Both the position numbers and the translations under genes were made by a program. Shown piece after piece: positions 1-5,948 of a stretch of 5,948 nt of DNA. The stretch comes from Woeseiaceae bacterium (lineage in GTDB: Bacteria; Pseudomonadota; Gammaproteobacteria; Steroidobacterales; Woeseiaceae). The stretch covers positions 1 to 5,948 of the forward strand of contig JALHUQ010000045.1 in NCBI GenBank assembly GCA_022866645.1, given 5' to 3'. Each line of letters opens with the position of its first letter. The first letter of the stretch is position 1. The notes below the pieces were generated by a model. It saw only the letters and a list, made by a program, of their open reading frames with translations. It was not told the origin of the DNA and ran no database searches.

Positions 1-3000
1 GCAGTTTCGGATGTACACCAACTACTCGCACTTTATCGATCACGCCGAAATACGAATTTTCGAAACCGGGCAATCGCTCGAAAGCGAACCGCTGGATGTC
101 ATCGAATTGAAGGTCGACGGTACGTCGAGATGGCGACCGAAATCCGACGACTTCCGGGCGCCGATCGAGAAGGTGGCCTACGTACTCAGAGCGTACGGGG
201 CGGATGGCAATTTTGATGAAACTCAGCCGCAGCCATTGTCGATCGACTATGACGCCGACCTCCCGATCGAGGAGATCGAACTGGATGACGGTAAGCAAAT
301 CCCGGCTCAGCAGGCGGAGCTGTTTGCGGCCTATGGCGAAAACACACTGGGCCTGCAAAACATTGGTCTTAGCAGTGGCACGGTCAGCGTGCGCGGTAGT
401 GGAATTTCCGACGCGCAGGAGGTTTGGGTGGCGGGACGTCCGATACCCGTAGACAAAAACGGTGCCTTCATCGCGGAGGAAATTCTGCCGCAGGGATTGC
501 ACACGGTCGAGGTTGCCGTGCTCGACAAAGAAGGTCGCGGTGAGCTCTTTCTGCGTGACCTGGAGTTTGAGAAGAAGGACTGGTTCTACGTCGGCATGGC
601 GGATCTGACGCTTTCCGGAGGTCAGTCGAACGGTCCCATCGATCTTTTCCAGGGTGCCAACTCAAGCACTGACCCGGACTCCAATGTCGACGGTCGTCTG
701 GCGTTCTTCGTCAACGGCAAATTCGGTGATCACTGGCGCGTCATGGCCAGTGCCGATACCCGTGAAGGGCCAATCGAAAATATATTCAGCGGTTTCATGG
801 ACAAGTCGCCGGACGCGTTTTTCCGTCGCATCGATGAAAAGTATTACTACCCGACATTCGGTGACGACAGCACCGTCGAAGAGCTGGCGCCGACGATGGG
901 CAAATTCTTTGTCCGCGTCAGTCAGGACGACAACTACGGGTTATGGGGCAACTTCAAGGTCGGCTACGTGAACAACGAGCTGGCACACGTTGACCGTGGA
1001 CTTTATGGTGGCAATGCGCACTATCAGTCAGATGCCACGACAGAATTTGGCGAGCAACGCTACGCTGCCGATGCCTATGCTGCCGAGCCGGGTACGATAG
1101 GCAGCCGCGAGGAATTCAGAGGTACCGGCGGCTCCTTGTACTTCCTGAGCCGTCAGGACTTGCTCACCGGCTCGGAACGCGTCCGTATCGAGCTGCGCGA
1201 CAAGGCTTCGGGCATCGTCACCGGCGTTGTCAATCTGATGCCAATGACCGATTACGAAATCGATTATCTGCAAGGTCGCGTCGTGCTGGCCGAGCCGCTG
1301 GCGTCTACGGCGAATGATAATTTGCTGGTTCGCAGCGGCGCCGTTTCTGGCGACGAGGCCTACCTGGTCGTGCGTTACGAATACAGCCCGGGCTTCGACG
1401 CCATTGATGCGCTGTCCGTCGGCGGCCAGGCGCACTATTGGTTCGGCGATCACGTAAAGCTTGGTGTGACCTCAAACGTTAATGAGCAAGATGGCGAAGA
1501 CAGCACCTTGCAGGCAGCCGACCTGACGTTGAGGCTTGCTCCCGAGTCATGGCTGAAAGTTCAGCAGGCGACGAGCGAAGGCTTGTTGTCGATGCCATTG
1601 ATTTCCACAGACGGCGGATATGAATTCAACAGCTACGATGCTACGCAATTCTTAAACGCCAAGGCGGATGCCAGTCGTGTGGACCTCAGCTGGAAAGTTG
1701 ACGACGTCATTGACTTCGGCATCGACGCGCGCATGACGCTGTATGTGCAGGAAGTCGGTGCGGGCTATTCGGCGCCGGGACTGACGGCCTTGACGGACTC
1801 GAAAAATTCCGGCGGCACGTTCAGTCTGCCGTTGGGAGATCGATTCAACTTCGGCGCCAAGATCGATGATCGCAGTCAGTTGCGAGGAATCGAGACGCGC
1901 GCACAGGAATACAATATCGGCTACAGAATCGGTGACCGTTGGGATGTAAGCGTCGGTTACCGCGAAGACGCGCGTACGGATCGATCGGTTATCGTGCCCC
2001 TGACCCAGAACGAAGGCGAACGAGCCGATGCGGTTGTGCAGCTTGGTTTCGACTCGAAATCGGACTGGAACGTGTACGGATTCGTGCAGGACACGCTGTC
2101 TGTAACCGGAACCCGCCAAGAGAATGCACGCGCTGGCGTGGGTGGCACAACGCAGATTTCGGAGAAGCTGCGAATCGACGCCGAGGTCTCGGATGGCGAT
2201 CTCGGTGGTGGCGGGCGACTCGGCTCAAACTACAAGTACTCGGATGACACGAGTATGTATCTCAATTACACGCTTGAAAACGAGCGTGCCGATAACGGTC
2301 TGAGTCCTGTTCGCGGCAGCCAGGGAAATCTCGTTGCTGGCGTCAAGTCACGTTTTTCAGACAGTACCAGCGTTTTTCTGGAGGAGCGCTACCAGAGCAG
2401 TGACAGCATGATGGGGCTGACTCATTCGACCGGAATCAGTTTCAACCCGGACAAGAAGTGGAGCCTCGGGCTGAATACCGATATTGGCAAATTACAGGAC
2501 ACGGTTACGGGCGCTGAAACGGACCGCGTTGCCGGCGGGGTTCAGATCGGCTTCGGGACAGGCGATGTTCAGTTCGTCAGTGGCATCGAATATCGAATCG
2601 ACGATGTCCAGCAACTGGATCTTAGCCGCAATGAACGGCAGACCTGGCTGCTACGCAATAGCCTCAAGTACCAGATGGGACCGTCAGGACGCATCGTTGG
2701 CAAGCTCAACCATTCGGAGAGCGAGAGTTCACAGGGTACCTTCTACGACGGCGGCTTTACTGAAGCGGTGGCAGGTTACGCCTATCGTCCGGTGAGCAAT
2801 GATCGTATCAACGCGATGATCAAATACACGTATTTCTACAACGTGCCGACAACGGACCAGGTCACGCTGCAAAACATCGCCGCCGAGTTTATTCAGAAGA
2901 GTCACATCGCTGCCGCTGACGTCACCTACGATCTGACGCCGCGGATCTCTATCGGCGGCAAGTACGCTTATCGCCTTGGCCAGGTCAGCCTGGATCGAGA

Positions 3001-3274
3001 AGATCCGACGTTTTTCGATAACAACGCGTTCCTCTACGTGCTCCGCGGCGACTACAGGTTCCGTGACGACTGGGAGTTCCTGGCCGAAGTGCGAATGCTG
3101 GATATGCCGGACTTGAACGAGAGTCGCAGCGGCTTCCTTACCACCGTGTCGCGGTACTTTGGGGACAAAATAAAAGTGGGTCTGGGTTACAACTTTACGG
3201 ATTTCTCCGATAACCTGACCGATCTCAGCTTTGACTACCAGGGCGTCTTCCTGAACGTGACCGGAAGCATGTAA
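1..3274 (+). CDS. Large outer-membrane beta-barrel protein with N-terminal periplasmic beta-sandwich modules; 5' end outside the window
   Basis: The frame is open from the first base (Gln-Phe-Arg precede the Met at 11), and that Met has no Shine-Dalgarno, so it is internal and the gene is cut at its 5' end. At least 1090 residues are present. Numbering from the Met at 11, residues 1-110 are beta-rich and resemble the pre-barrel region of DUF11/OmpA-type surface proteins. Residues 120-186 look like an Ig-like or carboxypeptidase-regulatory-like sandwich. From W191 to the end the protein alternates aromatic and polar residues with short Gly/Asp/Asn turns, as in a porin-like barrel. Conserved-looking blocks are YYYPTFGDDSTVEE (278-291), NYGLWGNFKVGY (308-319), FRGTGGSLYFL (369-379) and SERVRIELRD followed by DYEIDYLQGRV (388-424). 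The last pair recalls the repeat of the gliding/T9SS translocon SprA, but homology is not shown. The last strand ends GVFLNVTGSM without the usual terminal aromatic residue. Ligand or cargo is unknown. The 3' end overlaps the convergent gene by 50 bp. Confidence 0.85.
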   Translation, partial: QFRMYTNYSHFIDHAEIRIFETGQSLESEPLDVIELKVDGTSRWRPKSDDFRAPIEKVAYVLRAYGADGNFDETQPQPLSIDYDADLPIEEIELDDGKQIPAQQAELFAAYGENTLGLQNIGLSSGTVSVRGSGISDAQEVWVAGRPIPVDKNGAFIAEEILPQGLHTVEVAVLDKEGRGELFLRDLEFEKKDWFYVGMADLTLSGGQSNGPIDLFQGANSSTDPDSNVDGRLAFFVNGKFGDHWRVMASADTREGPIENIFSGFMDKSPDAFFRRIDEKYYYPTFGDDSTVEELAPTMGKFFVRVSQDDNYGLWGNFKVGYVNNELAHVDRGLYGGNAHYQSDATTEFGEQRYAADAYAAEPGTIGSREEFRGTGGSLYFLSRQDLLTGSERVRIELRDKASGIVTGVVNLMPMTDYEIDYLQGRVVLAEPLASTANDNLLVRSGAVSGDEAYLVVRYEYSPGFDAIDALSVGGQAHYWFGDHVKLGVTSNVNEQDGEDSTLQAADLTLRLAPESWLKVQQATSEGLLSMPLISTDGGYEFNSYDATQFLNAKADASRVDLSWKVDDVIDFGIDARMTLYVQEVGAGYSAPGLTALTDSKNSGGTFSLPLGDRFNFGAKIDDRSQLRGIETRAQEYNIGYRIGDRWDVSVGYREDARTDRSVIVPLTQNEGERADAVVQLGFDSKSDWNVYGFVQDTLSVTGTRQENARAGVGGTTQISEKLRIDAEVSDGDLGGGGRLGSNYKYSDDTSMYLNYTLENERADNGLSPVRGSQGNLVAGVKSRFSDSTSVFLEERYQSSDSMMGLTHSTGISFNPDKKWSLGLNTDIGKLQDTVTGAETDRVAGGVQIGFGTGDVQFVSGIEYRIDDVQQLDLSRNERQTWLLRNSLKYQMGPSGRIVGKLNHSESESSQGTFYDGGFTEAVAGYAYRPVSNDRINAMIKYTYFYNVPTTDQVTLQNIAAEFIQKSHIAAADVTYDLTPRISIGGKYAYRLGQVSLDREDPTFFDNNAFLYVLRGDYRFRDDWEFLAEVRMLDMPDLNESRSGFLTTVSRYFGDKIKVGLGYNFTDFSDNLTDLSFDYQGVFLNVTGSM
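581..3271 (+). other. Predicted outer-membrane beta-barrel domain
   Basis: This covers residues 191-1087, counted from the Met at position 11. The first strand appears to be WFYVGMADLTLSGG. The region then shows many 8-12-residue amphipathic stretches separated by D/N/G-rich turns, for example TSMYLNYTLENER, FGTGDVQFVSGIEYRI, RINAMIKYTYFYNV and ISIGGKYAYRLG. At about 900 residues it is longer than a 22-strand TonB-dependent receptor barrel of about 550-600 residues. That suggests either more strands or long extracellular loops. The strand count is my inference from periodicity, not a prediction program. No TonB box or plug domain is visible in the part present. Confidence 0.7.
3225..3274. other. 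50-bp tail-to-tail overlap of two convergent genes
   Basis: The + strand barrel gene stops with TAA at 3272-3274, while the - strand gene runs through to TGA at 3227-3225. The antisense segment encodes residues 819-834 of the surface protein and the last barrel strand of the other. No U-rich hairpin is evident on either strand around the overlap, so each transcript may extend into the other gene and produce complementary 3' ends. Confidence 0.85.
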
Positions 3275-5729
3275 GGATCTCAAAACCGAGGTCGCGTCGC
3301 AGCGCCGCAAGCAAAACAAGGAATATCAGAAACAGCGGACCGGTCGCACCGCCACCGCTGCCGCCCGTGCCCTGGTTGACACCGACCTGTACAGTTCGCT
3401 TCACCACGGCAGTGTTGGTCGCGTTGTCGACAGCAGTGTAGGTGACGGTATAGCTGCCAACGACCGTGGTATTCACAGCACCACTGATAATAATCCGGTC
3501 GGTCAGGTCACCATCGATGTCATCGCTGGCCGTGGCACCGAGTTCTTCGTAAGCCTGGCCTGCCGCCAGCGTCAGTGCGGCGGCACCGTTTAAGGTAATG
3601 AGCGGCGCAACACGGTCGCCAAGTCCCAGTCTGCCGATGCCGTTGTTAGCGTGTATCTCAACCACGTTCGAGGCGGCTCCGGCGACGATCAGGTCGAGGG
3701 AATCGTCACCATTAAAATCGACGAGAACGCCGCGCCGCATTCCATCACTGACGATTTGCTCGGCATTCAGACTGAAGCCACCGGAAGGCAGGCCACGGTA
3801 CACCTGGTGAACACCCGACGCGTTAATCGCAATAACGTCGGGCACGCCGTCTTTATCGATGTCGCCCGATAGCATCTCGCTCAATGGAGATGCGCCGAGG
3901 TTGCTGCCGGAAGAAAAACTTCCATCGGCTTGCTGGTAGACAACCCTGCTTTGCGGAACTTCCAGCGCACCGGCATCGACGGCCAGCAGCAAATCAACAT
4001 AGCCGTCGCGATCCATATCCTGCGGTGTCGCCGCGGAGACGCTGCCACGACTCAGGGTTTGGTTGCCAAAGGATTTTCCATCGCCGGAATTGCGCATGAT
4101 GCTGACCAGCCGGTTACCGGCCTGCACAACAATAATGTCGTCCAGACCATCACTGTTGATATCCGCGACAGACGCATCGATACCGGAAGCAGCAGGCAAC
4201 GACGAAGTGGCAAATCCCGATGCTCCCGAAGCACTGACGAGCATAGTTTTCGAGGAACCGGCAAGAATGAGCTCATCATCGCCGTCCTGATCAAAGTCGG
4301 ACGCTGCTGCCGCGTTCACGGTGCCGAGGCCACCGACATCAAGGTCCACGCTACTCGCGAAGTTTCCATTCCCGTCATTGAGGTAGATGCGGCCGGCACG
4401 CGAACTCATACCCGCTACTGCAATATCCGGATTGCCGTCGCCGTTCCAGTCCAGCAGCACGACAGCATTGCCACCGCTATCGGTGCCAAGAGTTCTGCCC
4501 GGCGTCGTAACGGTTCGCTTGCCACTGTTGAAATAAACCACGGTCTCGCTGGAACTGACGACAAGGTCCTGCGCGCCGTCGCCGTTCAGGTCTCCGCTTG
4601 CCACATCATTGCCGCTAGCGTTGATTGTCTGCGTCGGCCCCTCACTGAAGGCCGCAACCACAACGGCGCCCGTCAGCATCGCGTTGTTTTTCAGGTTTGG
4701 ATCGTCGGCCACGACGACGGCCAGCAGCGAGTTGTCGCCAGCACCGTCTTGTGTTCCCGGAATCTGCAACGTCAGGGTGTTATTCGCAGGCAGCCCAATG
4801 ATGGAACAACGAAGCTCCGGCGTCTTTGAGTTGTTGGCGATCATGTTGCAGTCTGGCGGCGCAAGCAGTGACAAATTCGGTCCGCTGGTTGCCCACTGCG
4901 CAACCAGCTCGGCGGTATCGAGATTCGCAGGCCCGCGATTCTTAATCGTGATATTCCATTGTGCCGACTCGCCAACGGTTACCGGATTGATCGCGACGCT
5001 GGCGGTCAGTTCAAGATCGGCACGATCCCGCGCATAGATCGTCAGGCCAAAGTCCAGGCTGGCTGAGGCGCCGGCATTGTCGGTCGCCGTGATTCGAATG
5101 TTGTAGGCGGCATCGCGCACATCCGCAGCATTCGGTGTGCCCGACAACAGGCCGCTGTTGGAGTCGATTCTGAGCCGGTTTCCGGATGGCAATCCGCTGG
5201 CGCTGAATTGCAGGGAATCGTTTGCGTCCACGTCCCCAAAGTATCCGGCAAGTGGCAGCTGGAAAAGCGCCCCTTCGACTGCGGACTGGGCACCCGGTGA
5301 GCCGATTGTGTACGGCGGAGTGTTAGGTACGTCCTCGATATCGATGCGGACTCTCGCCTCTCTTGAATAAGCCGAGCCATCAAATGCGCGATACTTAAAC
5401 TCATCTTTGTTCTTGTTGTTACCGTTGTGCGTGTACGAAAACGTACCGTCCTCATTCAGCGTGACGAATCCTTCTTTCGGCGCGCGAGACAGCAGTGCGG
5501 ACAATTTGTCGCCTTCGATATCGAAGTCGTTATCAAGAACACTAAGGGCACCACCCTGCAAAACCGTCACTGTTCCACCACGGGTTACCAGCGCCCGATC
5601 GTCACGCGCAAATGGCGCCCAACCGGCAGCCCAAACGCTGCTGGCAACGGCCAACGCGAGCAATAAAAGGAGCAAAGAAAAGCCTGTGCGATAGCCGCCG
5701 GGCCGGACTGCTGTGGGAGATATTGGCAA
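3225..5729 (-). CDS. Secreted modular surface protein: cadherin-like, DUF11, seven-bladed FG-GAP propeller, DUF5011-like Ig, GlyGly-CTERM-like tail
   Basis: The 834-residue product is an exported, probably cell-surface or adhesin-like protein. Domains in order are: signal peptide (1-34); VCBS/cadherin-like domain (about 39-135, with SVLDNDFDIEGD and DGTFSYTHNG); He_PIG/dystroglycan-cadherin-like domain (about 138-232, with GLPSG and SGLLSGTPN); DUF11 domain (about 236-355, containing Cys294 and Cys308, a possible disulfide); FG-GAP propeller (about 370-700, seven Asp-rich calcium loops); DUF5011/HYR-like Ig domain (706-782, with EELGATASDDIDGDLTD); and a Gly-rich linker, hydrophobic helix and Arg pair (787-812). 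The start is TTG at 5729. An in-frame TGA at 5771-5769 lies upstream with no ATG or GTG between, and AGGGA sits 7 nt before the TTG. Residues 813-834 form an odd polar tail, partly encoded opposite the end of the convergent barrel gene. No catalytic motif is visible. The binding partner is unknown. Confidence 0.9.
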   Translation of the reverse strand: MPISPTAVRPGGYRTGFSLLLLLLALAVASSVWAAGWAPFARDDRALVTRGGTVTVLQGGALSVLDNDFDIEGDKLSALLSRAPKEGFVTLNEDGTFSYTHNGNNKNKDEFKYRAFDGSAYSREARVRIDIEDVPNTPPYTIGSPGAQSAVEGALFQLPLAGYFGDVDANDSLQFSASGLPSGNRLRIDSNSGLLSGTPNAADVRDAAYNIRITATDNAGASASLDFGLTIYARDRADLELTASVAINPVTVGESAQWNITIKNRGPANLDTAELVAQWATSGPNLSLLAPPDCNMIANNSKTPELRCSIIGLPANNTLTLQIPGTQDGAGDNSLLAVVVADDPNLKNNAMLTGAVVVAAFSEGPTQTINASGNDVASGDLNGDGAQDLVVSSSETVVYFNSGKRTVTTPGRTLGTDSGGNAVVLLDWNGDGNPDIAVAGMSSRAGRIYLNDGNGNFASSVDLDVGGLGTVNAAAASDFDQDGDDELILAGSSKTMLVSASGASGFATSSLPAASGIDASVADINSDGLDDIIVVQAGNRLVSIMRNSGDGKSFGNQTLSRGSVSAATPQDMDRDGYVDLLLAVDAGALEVPQSRVVYQQADGSFSSGSNLGASPLSEMLSGDIDKDGVPDVIAINASGVHQVYRGLPSGGFSLNAEQIVSDGMRRGVLVDFNGDDSLDLIVAGAASNVVEIHANNGIGRLGLGDRVAPLITLNGAAALTLAAGQAYEELGATASDDIDGDLTDRIIISGAVNTTVVGSYTVTYTAVDNATNTAVVKRTVQVGVNQGTGGSGGGATGPLFLIFLVLLAALRRDLGFEILTCFRSRSGRRPGSQS
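3294..3371 (-). other. GlyGly-CTERM-like sorting signal (putative rhombosortase substrate)
   Basis: Residues 787-812 run as a Gly/Ser-rich linker GTGGSGGGATG, a hydrophobic stretch PLFLIFLVLLAAL and two arginines (811-812). This is the tripartite layout of GlyGly-CTERM tails, which in known cases are cut by rhomboid-like rhombosortase and direct proteins to the cell surface via type II secretion. In typical members the protein ends within a few residues of the basic cluster, whereas here 22 further residues follow. Assignment is from pattern only. A plain C-terminal membrane anchor is the alternative. Confidence 0.7.
3384..3614 (-). other. DUF5011/HYR-like Ig domain
   Basis: Residues 706-782 begin DRVAPLITLNG and contain the DUF5011 hallmarks: Y-x-E-L-G-A-T-A-S-D-D-I-D-G-D-L-T-D, then G-S-Y-T-V-T-Y-T-A-V-D-N-A-x-N and a closing strand AVVKRTVQV. 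In this family the domain is an Ig-like spacer next to the membrane- or wall-proximal end of exported proteins, which fits its place just before the C-terminal sorting-like signal. Confidence 0.85.
3693..4592 (-). other. Seven FG-GAP/VCBS calcium-loop repeats forming a predicted beta-propeller
   Basis: Seven copies of a D-x-[ND]-x-D-G-x-x-[DE] loop occur at residues 380 (DLNGDGAQD), 427 (DWNGDGNPD), 478 (DFDQDGDDE), 523 (DINSDGLDD), 571 (DMDRDGYVD), 623 (DIDKDGVPD) and 671 (DFNGDDSLD). Spacings are 47, 51, 45, 48, 52 and 48 residues, and each loop is followed by a hydrophobic strand such as LVVSS, IAVAG or LILAG. Seven evenly spaced loops match the integrin-alpha-like seven-bladed fold, with calcium bound in the loops. 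The last loop has Asp in place of the conserved Gly at its sixth position. Such propellers commonly mediate protein or glycan binding. Confidence 0.9.
5628..5729 (-). other. Sec signal peptide of the modular surface protein
   Basis: Residues 1-34 show a basic n-region (Arg9, Arg14), a hydrophobic core FSLLLLLLALAVASSV and a cleavage motif V-W-A followed by Ala-Gly, so cleavage after Ala34 is likely, with Ala35 as the alternative. No lipobox Cys is present, so the product is not a lipoprotein. This supports the TTG start, since starting at the next in-frame TTG (residue 19) would remove the basic n-region. Confidence 0.85.
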
Positions 5730-5736
5730 AACGCCA

Positions 5737-5741
5737 TCCCT
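5737..5741 (-). promoter_or_regulatory. Ribosome binding site deciding the TTG start
   Basis: AGGGA on the - strand (5741 to 5737) lies 7 nt upstream of TTG at 5729-5727, which is good spacing. An ATG at 5737-5735 overlaps this site but is out of frame with the surface protein and has no upstream Shine-Dalgarno at proper distance, so TTG is preferred. Confidence 0.65.
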
Positions 5742-5823
5742 GATAGTTATTTTGGTTGGGAGCGCCCGTCACATACTAGCGCATCGCAGGGTCCGACAGA
5801 AGGCCCGGCAAAGTGGCTTTATT

Positions 5824-5868
5824 ATGGTAAATCACCGCTTTATGCGCTTTTTCTCCAGCAATTGCTGA
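5824..5868 (+). CDS. Candidate leader peptide MVNHRFMRFFSSNC upstream of a terminator
   Basis: A 14-codon ORF runs ATG to TGA and includes Phe codons TTT, TTT and TTC. An internal in-frame ATG at 5842 would give MRFFSSNC. The ORF ends 13 nt before a rho-independent terminator stem, and its last codons form one side of a second hairpin (5851-5871). This is the layout of amino-acid attenuators such as the pheM and pheA leaders, where ribosome stalling at Phe codons controls a downstream terminator. The regulated gene would begin right of 5948. Weaknesses: the Shine-Dalgarno is poor (AGTGG at best), the Phe run is short, and I could not see a clear antiterminator pairing. A chance ORF before the terminator of a small RNA is the alternative. 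Confidence 0.4.
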   Translation: MVNHRFMRFFSSNC

Positions 5869-5871
5869 GAA
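5851..5871 (+). promoter_or_regulatory. Hairpin overlapping the end of the candidate leader ORF
   Basis: UUCUC (5851-5855) pairs with GAGAA (5867-5871), and AGC (5857-5859) pairs with GCU (5864-5866), with C5856 bulged and an AAUU loop. The core CAGCAATTGCTG (5856-5867) is also a perfect 12-bp DNA palindrome. A ribosome on the Phe codons or at the TGA would cover the 5' arm, as expected for the first hairpin of an attenuator. This is inference from position and pairing. Confidence 0.45.
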
Positions 5872-5881
5872 CCTGAGACTC

Positions 5882-5906
5882 CCCCGATCGAATCGGGGTT
5901 TTGTCT
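5882..5906 (+). terminator. Rho-independent terminator
   Basis: CCCCGAT (5882-5888), loop CGA and ATCGGGG (5892-5898) form a perfect 7-bp stem, followed by TTTTGTCTTTGT. The T-rich tract lies only on the + strand side; on the - strand the hairpin is followed by a mixed sequence, so termination is in the + direction. No protein gene on the + strand precedes it in this window apart from the 14-codon ORF, so the transcript it ends is probably a short leader or small RNA starting in 5730-5840. Confidence 0.75.
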
Positions 5907-5948
5907 TTGTCTGCTTGTCGGCGTTATTCGTGCATCCGCCATTCGGGC

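Larger units (their letters stand above)
5730..5948. other. 219-bp intergenic regulatory region
   Basis: This stretch separates the start of the - strand surface gene from whatever lies right of the window. It holds the AGGGA ribosome site (- strand), the candidate leader ORF, a hairpin and a terminator (+ strand). No promoter with both boxes at acceptable spacing could be identified on either strand. TATTAT (5820-5825, +) and TAGTAT (5778-5773, -) are the best isolated -10-like hexamers. Bases 5907-5948 show nothing recognisable and may be the 5' untranslated region of the next gene. Confidence 0.6.

Noticed and set aside
11..13. ATG at position 11 as the true start of the barrel gene
   Set aside because: The frame is open to the window edge, there is no ribosome binding site in the ten preceding bases, and the product would lack a signal peptide although it is an outer-membrane protein.
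2729..3319. A 196-codon open frame on the - strand opposite the end of the barrel gene
   Set aside because: It is antisense to convincing beta-strand sequence and has no recognisable domain, so it is a shadow frame.
3930..4829. A 299-codon open frame on the + strand inside the surface protein gene
   Set aside because: It is antisense to the FG-GAP repeats. Its length is explained by the repeated GC-rich Asp/Gly codons, the protein lacks recognisable domains, and the - strand frame has clear domain structure throughout.
5772..5825. Promoter -10-like hexamers CATACT (5772-5777, +), TATTAT (5820-5825, +) and TAGTAT (5778-5773, -)
   Set aside because: None has a reasonable -35 box at 16-18 nt spacing, so they are not listed as promoters.
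5801..5880. Possible TPP or cyclic-di-GMP riboswitch, suggested by GCTGAGAACCTGAGA and GGCAAAGTGGC
   Set aside because: Only short fragments resemble the consensus; the paired helices and remaining conserved core of either riboswitch are absent.
1..5948. Mobile elements, CRISPR arrays, tRNA or rRNA genes
   Set aside because: No transposase, terminal inverted repeats, regularly spaced repeats or tRNA-like cloverleaf were seen; the only repeats are the degenerate protein-level FG-GAP units.

Overview
The window looks like chromosomal DNA of a Gammaproteobacterium, probably a free-living one. The coding base composition is moderately GC-rich. One gene encodes an outer-membrane beta-barrel, and its neighbour encodes a secreted multi-domain adhesin-like protein with a GlyGly-CTERM-like tail, a sorting signal known mainly from Gammaproteobacteria. 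A peptide-leader and terminator arrangement at the right edge also fits. The species cannot be named from this sequence.

Layout: (1) 1-3274, + strand, is the 3' part of a very large outer-membrane protein gene. Its true start lies left of the window. It encodes periplasmic beta-sandwich modules followed by a beta-barrel of about 900 residues. (2) 5729-3225, - strand, encodes an 834-residue exported surface protein with, in order, a signal peptide, a VCBS/cadherin-like domain, a He_PIG/cadherin-like domain, a DUF11 domain, a seven-bladed FG-GAP calcium propeller, a DUF5011-like Ig domain and a GlyGly-CTERM-like tail. It starts at a TTG codon. The two genes converge and overlap tail to tail by 50 bp, so there is no intergenic space and no room for a conventional terminator between them. 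(3) 5730-5948 is a 219-bp non-coding region. It holds the ribosome binding site of the surface protein on the - strand. On the + strand it holds a 14-codon Phe-containing ORF, a hairpin overlapping the end of that ORF, and a clean rho-independent terminator. This looks like the attenuator leader of a gene that begins right of the window.

How they may work together: the barrel protein belongs to a type often found with DUF11 and Ig-like modules, and the convergent gene is itself a DUF11/Ig/propeller surface protein. A shared role in cell-surface architecture or adhesion is plausible, but it is inferred from domain type and adjacency only. The candidate attenuator concerns a separate gene, possibly in phenylalanine or aromatic metabolism, and appears unrelated.
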